Source: Bacteroidales bacterium | Lineage (GTDB): Bacteria; Bacteroidota; Bacteroidia; Bacteroidales; UBA932 | Reading direction: 5' to 3' | Length of the DNA: 49,686 nucleotides | NCBI GenBank assembly: GCA_017627255.1 | Contig: JAGAHD010000029.1 | Span: forward strand, 1 to 49,686 | Shown here: positions 33,508-42,002 of the stretch, piece after piece | Layout of the letters: each line of letters starts with the position of its first letter | How positions within the stretch are numbered: position 1 is the stretch's first letter | The notes under the pieces: model-generated | Seen by the model: only the letters and a program-made list of their open reading frames with translations | What the model was told of the DNA's origin: nothing | Databases searched by the model: none | Position numbers and translations under genes: made by a program

Positions 33508-34236
33508 ATGCCAAATCTGCTGGTGGAAATAGGAAATACAGCTGTCAAAGCCGCCTGGTCCGATGGAATGACCCTCGGAAAGGCATTCCGCTACCAGGGG
33601 GAGAAAAGCATGGATTTCATTCTTTCCCTGACCCGGCGGGAAAAGGCTGCCGTGATGGTTGTATGTTCCGTTTATCCTGTTCCCGAAGCGGATGCCGGAC
33701 TCCTTTCCCACGAGTGTTCCCATTTGATACTTTTAGATAAAAACCACAAGGAACTGCTTGTCAGCCACGGACTTCCTGTTTATATTTCCTATGACAGGGC
33801 TGCTTCCATCCTGGCCGCGCGCTACTTGTTCCGGGGAATGGGATGCACCCTTGTGGATTTCGGGACGACCCTGAGCATCGATTTCACCGATCCGGACGGC
33901 ATGTATCTGGGAGGGAATATCTCGCTGGGATGCCGGACCCGCTTCAAGGCGCTCAACCGGTATTCGCGGTCCCTTCCGCTGGTCAACACCCCGGGGGATC
34001 CCGATGTCATAGGGTTGTCCGAAACGGCTTCAATAGAAAGCGGAGTCGTTTCAGGCATTAAATTTGAAATTGAGGGCTATCTGGCGCTACATCCGGACCA
34101 TATCGTCATATTTACGGGAGGCGATGCGAATTATTTTGCAAAACGGATGAAAAGTTCCATCTTTGTAATTTGTAACCTCGTGATGATGGGGTTGGCGTTA
34201 ATGGCTGACGAGTATGTCAAGAAGACTGGTCAATAG
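33508..34236 (+). CDS. coaX: Type III pantothenate kinase
   Basis: Phosphorylates pantothenate in the first step of coenzyme A synthesis. The 242-residue protein from ATG 33508 begins MPNLLVEIGNTAVKAAW (the P-loop-like phosphate motif of the ASKHA fold). It has CTLVDFGTTLSIDF with the catalytic aspartate, YLGGNISLGCRTRFKALNRY and IFTGGDANYFAKRM near the end. The frame is open to 33490, but that extension crosses the promoter. The downstream outer-membrane gene overlaps its end by 23 bases. The order coaX - OMP - TPR - lptC - ppiD is a conserved neighbourhood in Bacteroidales. Confidence 0.95.
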   Translation: MPNLLVEIGNTAVKAAWSDGMTLGKAFRYQGEKSMDFILSLTRREKAAVMVVCSVYPVPEADAGLLSHECSHLILLDKNHKELLVSHGLPVYISYDRAASILAARYLFRGMGCTLVDFGTTLSIDFTDPDGMYLGGNISLGCRTRFKALNRYSRSLPLVNTPGDPDVIGLSETASIESGVVSGIKFEIEGYLALHPDHIVIFTGGDANYFAKRMKSSIFVICNLVMMGLALMADEYVKKTGQ

Positions 34237-35518
34237 GTTATGGTTGCTTCTGGTCCTGTTTATGGCAGGACTTCCGTTATATGCACAGGGCGGGACCGAC
34301 AGCGGTTTCTCCCCTTATTCGGTATACGGTGTCGGTGACTTGCATTTTTCAGGGACCGCCTATAACCGTAGCATGGGCGGCGTAGGTGTGGCCGCGCGGA
34401 CCAAACGGTTCGTGAACATCATGAATCCGGCTTCCGTGACGGAACGTGATTCCCTGTCCTTCATGGCGGATTTCGGTTTGTCAGGCCGCAGCACCCTGTA
34501 TGTGCAGGGAGACAGCCGCAACCTGAAGAATATAATGAATATCAATGATTTCGTCATTTCTTTCCCGTTGTGGAGAAAGACCGCCTTCATGGTTGGAATC
34601 ATGCCGTTCAGCGATATGGGATTCAATATGTCCTATGCCGACAAAACCGTGGACGGGGACGAAAACATCGCTTATACCGGAAACCGGACTTATTCAGCCA
34701 GCGGAAATGGCAGCATCAACCAGTTCTTTGCAGGCGGCGGAATCACTTTCTGGAACCGGCTTTCCATCGGTGCCCAGTACACCCTTCTTTTCGGTTCCCT
34801 GAATAAAAAATCTTCCGTCACGTTCAATGACGCCAGCTACCGGAGTCCGGTTCTGGGCGATTCCCTTCAAATCACAGCCCATACCGTGAAACTGGGAGTG
34901 CAATGGGAACAGCCCGTGAGCCATTCCACCTACCTTACCCTGGGTGCGACCTACCGGCTCAAAGCGAAGATGAAAGGGCATGCCACCGGATACAGCAATA
35001 TTTCCGAAATGGATCTCGGCCAGCATGAAATCTCGGACGACAATGTCAGTTTCGGGGATGAACTCGGTGTCGGTTTTTCTTTCAAGAATCCCGACAAATG
35101 GTCATGGGAGATGGATTATGTCCGTTCCGACTGGTCTTCGAGCGGTTTCGATGCCGTGCGGGGATTCCGCAACAACGGATCCGTTCCTTTCTCAGCCTCG
35201 GTCGCCCAGTCGGTGAGAACCGGATTCGAGTTTACGCCCAACCGCAACGATATCCGTTACTTCCTGAAGCGCTGTACGTACCGGGCCGGTGCCTATTTCG
35301 ACCAGTCTTACTACAAAGTGGGGGGAAAGAACGTCAGCACAATCGGTATTTCCATGGGTATGACACTCCCTGTCTTCCAGGGAGCCAACGGAATTACGCT
35401 GGGGGTCGACCTGGCCCGCCGCGGATTCGGAAGCAACCTGGTAGGCGAGAACTATCTGGGCTTCCATGTCGGGTTCAATATATACGACATTTGGTTCAGG
35501 AAAACACAGTATAGATAG
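34214..35518 (+). CDS. Outer-membrane beta-barrel protein (OmpP1/FadL-like)
   Basis: A 434-residue exported protein (signal ending MAGLPLYAQ). The mature start (FSPYSVYGVGDLHFSGTAYN, then SMGGVGVAARTKRFVNIMNP) is typical of FadL/OmpP1-like barrels in Bacteroidota, and the rest is alternating amphipathic strands ending in YLGFHVGFNIYDIWF before a short basic tail. Transport of hydrophobic compounds is the family theme, but the substrate is unknown. It overlaps coaX by 23 bases and precedes a TPR protein and lptC, so an envelope-assembly context is likely. Confidence 0.8.
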   Translation: MSRRLVNRLWLLLVLFMAGLPLYAQGGTDSGFSPYSVYGVGDLHFSGTAYNRSMGGVGVAARTKRFVNIMNPASVTERDSLSFMADFGLSGRSTLYVQGDSRNLKNIMNINDFVISFPLWRKTAFMVGIMPFSDMGFNMSYADKTVDGDENIAYTGNRTYSASGNGSINQFFAGGGITFWNRLSIGAQYTLLFGSLNKKSSVTFNDASYRSPVLGDSLQITAHTVKLGVQWEQPVSHSTYLTLGATYRLKAKMKGHATGYSNISEMDLGQHEISDDNVSFGDELGVGFSFKNPDKWSWEMDYVRSDWSSSGFDAVRGFRNNGSVPFSASVAQSVRTGFEFTPNRNDIRYFLKRCTYRAGAYFDQSYYKVGGKNVSTIGISMGMTLPVFQGANGITLGVDLARRGFGSNLVGENYLGFHVGFNIYDIWFRKTQYR

Positions 35519-35563
35519 TTTGGAACAATATTTGGTAGAAAAAATATAAAACCAAAAAACGAT

Positions 35564-36901
35564 ATGAAAAGATTAACCCTTATCTTCTTTGCCGTGACGG
35601 CAATCTTCATGGGACAGAATGCATCTGCCCAGGGAAAGTACGGTGCTGATAGCGCAGAGTGCATCAAGTATCTCTCGTATTATCAGGAGTATTACAAACA
35701 GAAGAATTATGATTCCGCCCTTCCGAACTGGAGAAAGGCATATTCCCTCTGCCCTGCTACAGCTTCGCAGAACCTTTTCGTACACGGTTCCACCCTTATC
35801 AACCGTGAGATTACGAAGAACCGCAAGAATCCGGCCCGTTTCTCGGAACTCGTGGACACGCTGCTGACCCTGCAGGATCAGCGCCTGGCGCACTATCCGC
35901 GTACCGCCCGTGGCGTGGACCAGAAGACGACCATCCTGAACAACAAGGGCCAGTACATGATCAATTACAGGAGCGACGACGCGCAGTACCTGTATGACAA
36001 CCTGACTCCGATCATCAAGGAACTCGGCAGCGAGACCAAGGGCGGCCTCCTGGTGAACAACCTGCAGGCTGCGATCAACCTCTACAAGGAAGGCAAACTG
36101 AAGGCTGATGAAGTGATCGCGATGTACGACACCGTGACGGAAGCCATTACCGGTGCCACCGCCAAGAGCGAAGCCGAGGAAGAGGACAATGCCAACGCGA
36201 AGGCTACCATCGAAAGCGTGTTTGCCGACAGTAAGGTGGCATCCTGCGATAATCTCATCGAGATTTTCAGCCCGCGCTTCGAGGCTGATCCGGAGAACCT
36301 CTCCGTCGTTACCAATATTGTGAAGCTCATGAACAATGCGGACGACTGCTCCAACAATGACCTTTATTTCAAGGCTGTGACCCAGATGCACAAGCTGGAT
36401 CCGTCCTATCGCAGCGCCTATGGCCTGTACAAGCTGAATGCCGCCCGCGGCAACGTGGCCGATGCAGCCAGCTACCTGGAAGAGGCCATCGCTTCCGAGG
36501 AGTCCGACGATGAGGTTGACGCCCAGTACTACTACGAACTTGCCCGCTTCTGCTACGCGAACAACATGCGTTCCCGCGCCTTCGAGAACGCCAACAAGGC
36601 AGTCAACCTGGATCATGGCTATGCCGGCAAGGCTTACATGATTATGGGTAATCTCTGGGCTTCCGCCACCTGCGGCGGCGATGTCGACAAGTATGCCCGC
36701 TACTGGGCTGCGGCTGACTACTACCAGAAAGCCCGCAACATCGACGCTTCCCTGTCCGAAGAGGCCGGCGCCGCCCTCGGCCGTGTCAGCATCTACTATC
36801 CGGAAGCCAGCGAAATTTTCATGTATGACCTGAGCAAGGGCCAGGGATATACGGTCTCCTGCGGCGGTATGACCACTTCCACTACCGTCCGCGTCAGATA
36901 A
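35564..36901 (+). CDS. Exported TPR-repeat protein
   Basis: A 445-residue exported protein with a signal peptide (MKRLTLIFFAVTAIFMGQNA). It is built of tetratricopeptide-like helices: YLSYYQEYYKQKNYDSALPNW near the start, YGLYKLNAARGNVADAASYL and YYELARFCYANNMRSRAFEN later. It ends KGQGYTVSCGGMTTSTTVRVR. There is no membrane helix after the signal, so it is probably periplasmic. Its place between the outer-membrane barrel and lptC is conserved in related genomes and suggests a scaffold role in envelope biogenesis, but its partner is unknown. Codon use is very regular and C-rich, typical of a well-expressed gene. Confidence 0.82.
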   Translation: MKRLTLIFFAVTAIFMGQNASAQGKYGADSAECIKYLSYYQEYYKQKNYDSALPNWRKAYSLCPATASQNLFVHGSTLINREITKNRKNPARFSELVDTLLTLQDQRLAHYPRTARGVDQKTTILNNKGQYMINYRSDDAQYLYDNLTPIIKELGSETKGGLLVNNLQAAINLYKEGKLKADEVIAMYDTVTEAITGATAKSEAEEEDNANAKATIESVFADSKVASCDNLIEIFSPRFEADPENLSVVTNIVKLMNNADDCSNNDLYFKAVTQMHKLDPSYRSAYGLYKLNAARGNVADAASYLEEAIASEESDDEVDAQYYYELARFCYANNMRSRAFENANKAVNLDHGYAGKAYMIMGNLWASATCGGDVDKYARYWAAADYYQKARNIDASLSEEAGAALGRVSIYYPEASEIFMYDLSKGQGYTVSCGGMTTSTTVRVR

Positions 36902-36907
36902 TTGACA

Positions 36908-37549
36908 GTGATACGCAATCGCATAGGAATGACGATGGCAACCGCCCTGGCGGTTGCTTTCGTCGTATATTCCTGCAAGGGAAACTTGTCCGAAGCAGAG
37001 AAGCTGGACCTGGACCAGACTCCCCTCCAGACCGTTGACAGCATGTTCTTTGTCCAAACCGAGAACGGAAGGTTGAAAATGCGCGTGGAGGCTCCTGTCA
37101 TGCAGGTTTTCGAGAAGGATACCAACTCCTACGACCTGTTTCCGCAGGGAATCGCCGTGTTCGGTTATGCGGAAGACGGCTCGCTTGAAACGACCATCAC
37201 GGCCCGTCAGGCCCGCCACGACCGCTCCAAGGTAAAGGCCTATGAGAAATGGTCCGCTTTCGGCAATGCGGTTGTCCGCAACATCCGGAAGCAGGAAACC
37301 ATGGAGACAGACACCATTTACTGGGACCAGTCGGCAAAAGAAATCTTCACGGACTGTTATGTGAAGATGTTTTCTCCGTCGGGATTCATGCAGGGATATG
37401 GGATGCGGTCGGACGAGATGGCCCGCAACGCCATCATCATGCATCCGTTCGACTGGGATGTCGTCGTCATCGAGGATACGACCAAGGTTCTGGTCGATTC
37501 GGTCAATCTGATCGGTCCGGTCATGCGTCCCGTCCGGAAGGCGAAATAG
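36908..37549 (+). CDS. lptC: LPS export periplasmic protein LptC
   Basis: Bitopic inner-membrane protein that links LptFG to LptA in lipopolysaccharide export. From the GTG at 36908 it is 213 residues: a basic start (MIRNRIG), one hydrophobic segment ending VYSCKG, then the beta-jellyroll repeats (MFFVQTENGRLKMRVEAPVM, YDLFPQGIAVFGYAEDGSLE, METDTIYWDQSAKEIFTDC) of the LptC/DUF1239 family. A TTG two codons earlier and an ATG at 36929 are alternative starts. The cysteine after the hydrophobic segment could be a lipidation site, as in some Bacteroidota members. It starts six bases after the TPR gene. Confidence 0.88.
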   Translation: MIRNRIGMTMATALAVAFVVYSCKGNLSEAEKLDLDQTPLQTVDSMFFVQTENGRLKMRVEAPVMQVFEKDTNSYDLFPQGIAVFGYAEDGSLETTITARQARHDRSKVKAYEKWSAFGNAVVRNIRKQETMETDTIYWDQSAKEIFTDCYVKMFSPSGFMQGYGMRSDEMARNAIIMHPFDWDVVVIEDTTKVLVDSVNLIGPVMRPVRKAK

Positions 37550-37590
37550 CACTCTCTGAAAAAAATAGTGGTAAATCCGGATAAAATCAC

Positions 37591-37598
37591 TATCTTTG
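37591..37598 (+). promoter_or_regulatory. -7 element for ppiD
   Basis: TATCTTTG followed by GCGGGC, about 60 bases before the ppiD ATG at 37658, in the 108-base spacer after lptC. No clear -33 TTTG is present. Confidence 0.5.
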
Positions 37599-37657
37599 CG
37601 GGCTTATTGGATTGATAGGCTGATTTTTTTGGGATTATTTATAAAAACAAAAATAAA

Positions 37658-39739
37658 ATGGCAGTTTTAGAGAAACTTCGTGGATGGGGCATCGTCCTTT
37701 CCATCTTGGTGGCCCTCCCGCTTTTGCTGTTCATCGTTGACCCGAGCCAGATCATACAGACGGTTCAGTCTGTATCTTCCCGTTATGATGTGGGTAAGAT
37801 CAACGGCAAGTCTGTGTCTTATACCGATTTCCAGCGGGAAGTCGAGCGTTTTTCCACCGTCAGCGAAATGCTGTCCGGAACCTCTTCTTCCAGCGAGCAG
37901 GAACAGCGCCAGATCCGTGACATGGCCTGGCAGAACCTGGTGTTCCAGAACCTGTTTATCAAGAACGCCCAGGCCGGCGGCATCAATGTCGGACGGGATG
38001 AAATCAAGGATCTCACCAATGGTGAGTCCGTTTCGCCGGTGATTGCTTCCATGTTCATGGACGAGAACGGCAACTTCTCTTCCGACCGCCTCGTTGCCTT
38101 CCTCCAGGAAGTGGAGGAGGACGAGACCGGCAGGGGCGCCCTGCTCTGGGACTATCTCCAGAACAATGTGGTCACCAACCAGTACTCCACCAAGTACAAC
38201 GCCCTGTTCTCCCTTTCCAACAGCGAGAACGCGCTTCAGGTGGCCAACATGATCGCCGACAACAACACGACGGCGGACGTTGATTTCGTGATGGTTCCCC
38301 TCACGTATGCTACTGACAGCACCGTGGTGGTTTCCGATTCCGAAATCCGTGACTACTACAACAATCACAAGGACCTGTTCAAGCAGAACGCTTCCCGCGA
38401 TATCGAATATGCCGTGTTCGAGGTGGTTCCTTCCAAGGAAGACATTGCTGCCACCAACGCGGATTTCCTGAAACTCTATGACGAATTCGCTGCCGCAGAG
38501 AACGTCCGTTCCTTCCTGCAGCGCAACTCCGACCGCCAGTGGAGCGACCGTTGGTACAAGGAAGGCGAACTGGCTACGGTCAACCGTGACGTGGATACCT
38601 TCGTCGCTGAGCACAACGAAGGCGTTTCTCCGGTTTATACCTCCGGCAACACGTTCTACGCCGTGCGCGTCACCAATGTCGCCCAGATTCCTGACTCTGT
38701 CTATGTCCGCCATATCCTCCTTCAGGGAACGGATGCCCAGCATCTGGCTGACAGCCTTGTGACGGTCATCAAGAAGGGTGGCAATTTCTCCACGCTGGCC
38801 GCCCTCTATTCCGCGGACCAGGGTTCCAACGACGGAGACCAGCTCGGAAATATCGGCTGGATGACCCAGAACTACATGATCCAGGGCTTTGAACCCACCC
38901 TTACCGCCAAGGTCGGCGAGCCGTTCATCCTGAATACGAACTACGGTACCCATGTGGTCGAGGTCGCCCGTACCACCAAGCCTGTCCTCAAGAAGCAGGT
39001 CGCTATCTTCGAGAAGGAGACCCTGGCCAGCAAGGAAACCTTCAACAAGTTCTACAATGACGCCAACCGTCTTGCCACCCTCTCCGGCGGCAATTACAAG
39101 AACTACAAGGCTGCCTGTGACTCCATCGGTACATATTCCCACAGCATGACCATCACCGAGGCGACGGATACCTACGGTTCCATCGATCATGCCAAGGAGG
39201 TAACGCGCTGGGCATTCGACAACAAGCCGGGCAAGGTTTCCAACATCATCACCGTGGACAACAACTATTTCTTCGTGGTTGCCGTCAAAGACGCTTCCAA
39301 GGAAGGATATGCCGATGTCAACAAGGTGGCCAACCAGATCCGGAACCAGCTCTATTTCGAGAAGTACGCCCTCAAGCGCCAGGCGGATATCGCCCAGGAA
39401 ATTGCCGGTATGACCGACCTTGAGGCGATTGCCGAGAAGTTGGGAACAACCGTGAGCACCCAGGAAGATGTGGCCTTTGCCTCCATGTCCTCCCGCAGCC
39501 TGGATCCGAAGTTCCTCGGAGCCATTGCCGCCGCCAAGGAAGGTGTCATCAGCGGCCCTGTCGCCGGAAGCTACGGTGTCTACGTGTTCAAGGTGACCGG
39601 CCGCGAGACCGGATCCTACTACACCGAGGACGATGCCAAGGCCTATCATCAGCAGATGCAGGCTTACGCCGCCCAGATGCTCCTCCCGGTCATGATGGAC
39701 GATGCGGACGTCAAGGACAACCGCGCCCGTTTCTATTAA
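37658..39739 (+). CDS. ppiD: Membrane-anchored peptidyl-prolyl isomerase (PpiD/SurA type)
   Basis: Periplasmic folding factor held by one N-terminal inner-membrane helix (IVLSILVALPLLLFIV, residues 12-27). The 693-residue protein has a SurA_N-like chaperone region (DVGKINGKSVSYTDFQREVE, QRQIRDMAWQNLVFQNLFIK). A parvulin domain lies near residues 345-440 (DSVYVRHILLQGTDAQHLAD, FSTLAALYSADQGSNDGDQL, GEPFILNTNYGTHVVEV), and a second, degenerate parvulin-like domain follows. By family it helps outer-membrane proteins fold after Sec export, fitting its position behind lptC. It ends at a strong terminator. Confidence 0.93.
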   Translation: MAVLEKLRGWGIVLSILVALPLLLFIVDPSQIIQTVQSVSSRYDVGKINGKSVSYTDFQREVERFSTVSEMLSGTSSSSEQEQRQIRDMAWQNLVFQNLFIKNAQAGGINVGRDEIKDLTNGESVSPVIASMFMDENGNFSSDRLVAFLQEVEEDETGRGALLWDYLQNNVVTNQYSTKYNALFSLSNSENALQVANMIADNNTTADVDFVMVPLTYATDSTVVVSDSEIRDYYNNHKDLFKQNASRDIEYAVFEVVPSKEDIAATNADFLKLYDEFAAAENVRSFLQRNSDRQWSDRWYKEGELATVNRDVDTFVAEHNEGVSPVYTSGNTFYAVRVTNVAQIPDSVYVRHILLQGTDAQHLADSLVTVIKKGGNFSTLAALYSADQGSNDGDQLGNIGWMTQNYMIQGFEPTLTAKVGEPFILNTNYGTHVVEVARTTKPVLKKQVAIFEKETLASKETFNKFYNDANRLATLSGGNYKNYKAACDSIGTYSHSMTITEATDTYGSIDHAKEVTRWAFDNKPGKVSNIITVDNNYFFVVAVKDASKEGYADVNKVANQIRNQLYFEKYALKRQADIAQEIAGMTDLEAIAEKLGTTVSTQEDVAFASMSSRSLDPKFLGAIAAAKEGVISGPVAGSYGVYVFKVTGRETGSYYTEDDAKAYHQQMQAYAAQMLLPVMMDDADVKDNRARFY

Positions 39740-39761
39740 TCGTCAACCGAACCAGAAACCG

Positions 39762-39794
39762 AAGGCCTGGCCCCGTGAAGGCCGGGCCTTTTTT
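39762..39794 (+). terminator. Rho-independent terminator of ppiD
   Basis: An 11-base stem with one G-T pair (AAGGCCTGGCC with GGCCGGGCCTT), a seven-base loop and T6 at the end. It lies 22 bases after the ppiD stop and 12 bases before ychF. Confidence 0.92.
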
Positions 39795-39805
39795 AGGATC
39801 AAACT

Positions 39806-40909
39806 ATGTCACTCAAATGCGGAATTGTCGGATTGCCCAACGTTGGCAAATCCACTTTATTCAATTGTGTCAGCTCCGGAAAGGCCCAGAGCGCCAATTT
39901 CCCGTTTTGTACCATTGAACCGAATGTCGGCTCCACCAATGTCCCGGACCGGCGGTTGGAAGTCCTTACAGAAATCTGCCAGCCCAAGCGGACGATTCCG
40001 GCGACGGTCGAAATCGTGGATATCGCCGGGTTGGTGAAAGGCGCCTCCAAGGGGGAGGGACTCGGCAACCAGTTCCTCGCGAACATCCGCGAAACGGATG
40101 CCATCCTGCATGTGCTGCGTTGTTTTGATGACGGAAACATCGTTCATGTTGACGGTTCCGTCGATCCGGTCCGCGACAAGGAGGTTGTGGATACAGAGCT
40201 TCAGATCAAGGACTTGGAAACCGTGGAGAACCGGATCAAGAAGGTGGAGAAGATGGCTGTGACGGGCGGGGACAAGGAAGCGAAGAAACTGCTCTCGCTC
40301 CTGCTGAAATACCGTGAGGTTCTCCTGCAGGGCAAATCCTGCCGGGTCGTCGTGCCGGAGAATGCCGAAGAGGCCCAGATGGCCAAGGACTTGTTCCTCC
40401 TGACCAACAAACCGGTCATGTATGTCTGCAACGTGGACGAAGCATCCGCCGCTTCGGGCAATGCCTATGTGGACGCCGTCCGGGCTGCCGTCGCGGACGA
40501 GCAGGCTGAAATCCTTGTGATTGCGGCCAAGACCGAAGCAGAAATCGCTGAAATCGAGGAATATGAGGACCGCCAGATGTTCCTGGAAGAAATGGGACTG
40601 GAGGAATCCGGTGTCGTACGCCTGATCCAGGGAGCCTACCGCCTGCTGGGACTCCGGACTTTCTTCACGGCCGGAGCCGATGAATGCCGCGCCTGGACAA
40701 TCCAGGCCGGGGACAAGGCTCCCCGTGCCGCCGGTGTGATCCATACGGATTTCGAGCGGGGATTTATTCGTGCCGAGGTCATCAAATACGATGATTTTGT
40801 CCATTACAAGACCGAAGCGGCCGTCCGTGCTGCCGGAAAGATGGGTATTGAAGGGAAAGACTATGTCGTCCAGGACGGAGACATCATGCATTTCCTGTTT
40901 AACGTATAA
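39806..40909 (+). CDS. ychF: Ribosome-binding ATPase YchF/Obg family
   Basis: OLA1/YchF protein, a ribosome-associated P-loop NTPase that prefers ATP and is linked to stress and redox responses. The 367-residue length is standard. Visible are G1 ([15 protein letters not shown]), the switch-I region [16 protein letters not shown]3 [20 protein letters not shown], a coiled-coil insert ([20 protein letters not shown]), and the C-terminal TGS domain (ARAWTIQ-type: [36 protein letters not shown]). It lies just after the ppiD terminator; its promoter is not obvious and may overlap that hairpin. Confidence 0.97.
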   Translation: MSLKCGIVGLPNVGKSTLFNCVSSGKAQSANFPFCTIEPNVGSTNVPDRRLEVLTEICQPKRTIPATVEIVDIAGLVKGASKGEGLGNQFLANIRETDAILHVLRCFDDGNIVHVDGSVDPVRDKEVVDTELQIKDLETVENRIKKVEKMAVTGGDKEAKKLLSLLLKYREVLLQGKSCRVVVPENAEEAQMAKDLFLLTNKPVMYVCNVDEASAASGNAYVDAVRAAVADEQAEILVIAAKTEAEIAEIEEYEDRQMFLEEMGLEESGVVRLIQGAYRLLGLRTFFTAGADECRAWTIQAGDKAPRAAGVIHTDFERGFIRAEVIKYDDFVHYKTEAAVRAAGKMGIEGKDYVVQDGDIMHFLFNV

Positions 40910-41003
40910 TTTCCTTGTGCGGATGCTTTTTTCCGTGCAATCGTAAGAATAATATTTCTGTTTGAGGGGGATCCGTTCCGCTCGGAATGCCTATTTTGCA
41001 GGC

Positions 41004-41990
41004 ATGACGAATAGACGGATCCTCATCTTTTTGGCGGTATGTTTGCTGGCTCTTCCGGCGCGGGGGGCGGATACGCTGTCCGTAGTGTTCTGGAACCTGG
41101 AGAATTTCTTTGACTGGAGAAACGATTCCACCTCGGTCTCCGACGCGGAATTCTCCTCGTTGGGCAAGCGCCATTGGACCCGGAAGAGGTTTGGAGCCAA
41201 ATGCCAGGCTACCGCGAAATCGCTGTTATGGATCGCCGGCGAAACCGGTAGACTACCGGAGATCATCGGCCTTGCCGAGATAGAGAACGCCTTTGTGCTG
41301 AGAAGGTTGCTCCAAGATACACCCTTTCGGAAACTGGACTACCGATACGTCCACTTTGATTCTCCTGACAGTCGCGGCATCGACGTCGCCTTGCTCTACC
41401 GGACCTCCAGGCTGGAGTTGGTTGAGGCGGCCCCTTGCCACCTCTACGATTCTCTTCCCGTCCCGACCCGAGACATTCTCCTGTGTCGTTTCCGGATGCA
41501 TTCAGGTGCGGACAAAGATCCGGATTTCGCCGTCCTGGTGAACCACCATCCCTCCAAATACGGCGGTGCGGCCCTTTCTGCGCCTCGGCGCTCCGTGGCG
41601 GTACGGAGGCTCCGGAGCCTGGTCGATTCGCTTATCGAGGTGGGTTGCGACCGGATTCTCGCCATCGGCGATTTCAACACGACGCCTGACGATCCGGTCC
41701 TGAAAGTCCTGTCCCCGCCCCTGATTCCGCTGCATGCGTGCCTTTTCCGCCGCGGAGAGGGCACCATCAAATACGACGGTCGCTGGGAACTGATCGATCA
41801 CGCCTATGTATCCGGGAAGGTCCGTCAATCCGCGCCCTGCCTCCTGATGCGGATCATCCGCATCCCGTTCCTCCTCACCCGCGATACGGTCCATTCCGGC
41901 GAAAAACCCCTCCGGACCTATTTGGGACCCCGCTACACCGGCGGTGTCTCTGACCATCTTCCGATCTTGGTAGAATGGGTTGTTCCTTAG
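41004..41990 (+). CDS. Exported endonuclease/exonuclease/phosphatase-fold protein
   Basis: A 328-residue exported metallo-hydrolase of the EEP superfamily. The signal peptide is MTNRRILIFLAVCLLALPAR. The fold's active-site series is present in order: VVFWNLENFFD (Asn), IIGLAEIEN (metal-binding Glu), SRGIDVALLYR, VLVNHHPSKYGG (His), LAIGDFNTTPDD (Asp/Asn) and GGVSDHLPILV (Asp-His). Substrate could be nucleic acid, a nucleotide or a phosphoester; related Bacteroidota proteins are annotated only as EEP family. ATG 41004 is chosen because the signal peptide begins there and a TATTTTG element lies just upstream. It converges on the TPR regulator with a 12-base gap. Confidence 0.88.
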   Translation: MTNRRILIFLAVCLLALPARGADTLSVVFWNLENFFDWRNDSTSVSDAEFSSLGKRHWTRKRFGAKCQATAKSLLWIAGETGRLPEIIGLAEIENAFVLRRLLQDTPFRKLDYRYVHFDSPDSRGIDVALLYRTSRLELVEAAPCHLYDSLPVPTRDILLCRFRMHSGADKDPDFAVLVNHHPSKYGGAALSAPRRSVAVRRLRSLVDSLIEVGCDRILAIGDFNTTPDDPVLKVLSPPLIPLHACLFRRGEGTIKYDGRWELIDHAYVSGKVRQSAPCLLMRIIRIPFLLTRDTVHSGEKPLRTYLGPRYTGGVSDHLPILVEWVVP

Positions 41991-42002
41991 GGAGGAGAGG
42001 TT

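Noticed and set aside
35573..37552. 659-codon open frame on the minus strand
   Set aside because: It crosses the antisense of two real genes (the TPR protein and lptC) and their boundary, which a real gene opposite them would be unlikely to do.
37667..39649. 660-codon open frame on the minus strand
   Set aside because: It is antisense to ppiD. Its Val/Gly/His-rich composition is typical of a reverse reading of a biased gene.
40910..41003. Small hairpin TTCCGCTCGGAA before the EEP gene as a terminator of ychF
   Set aside because: The stem has only five pairs and no T-run follows it.
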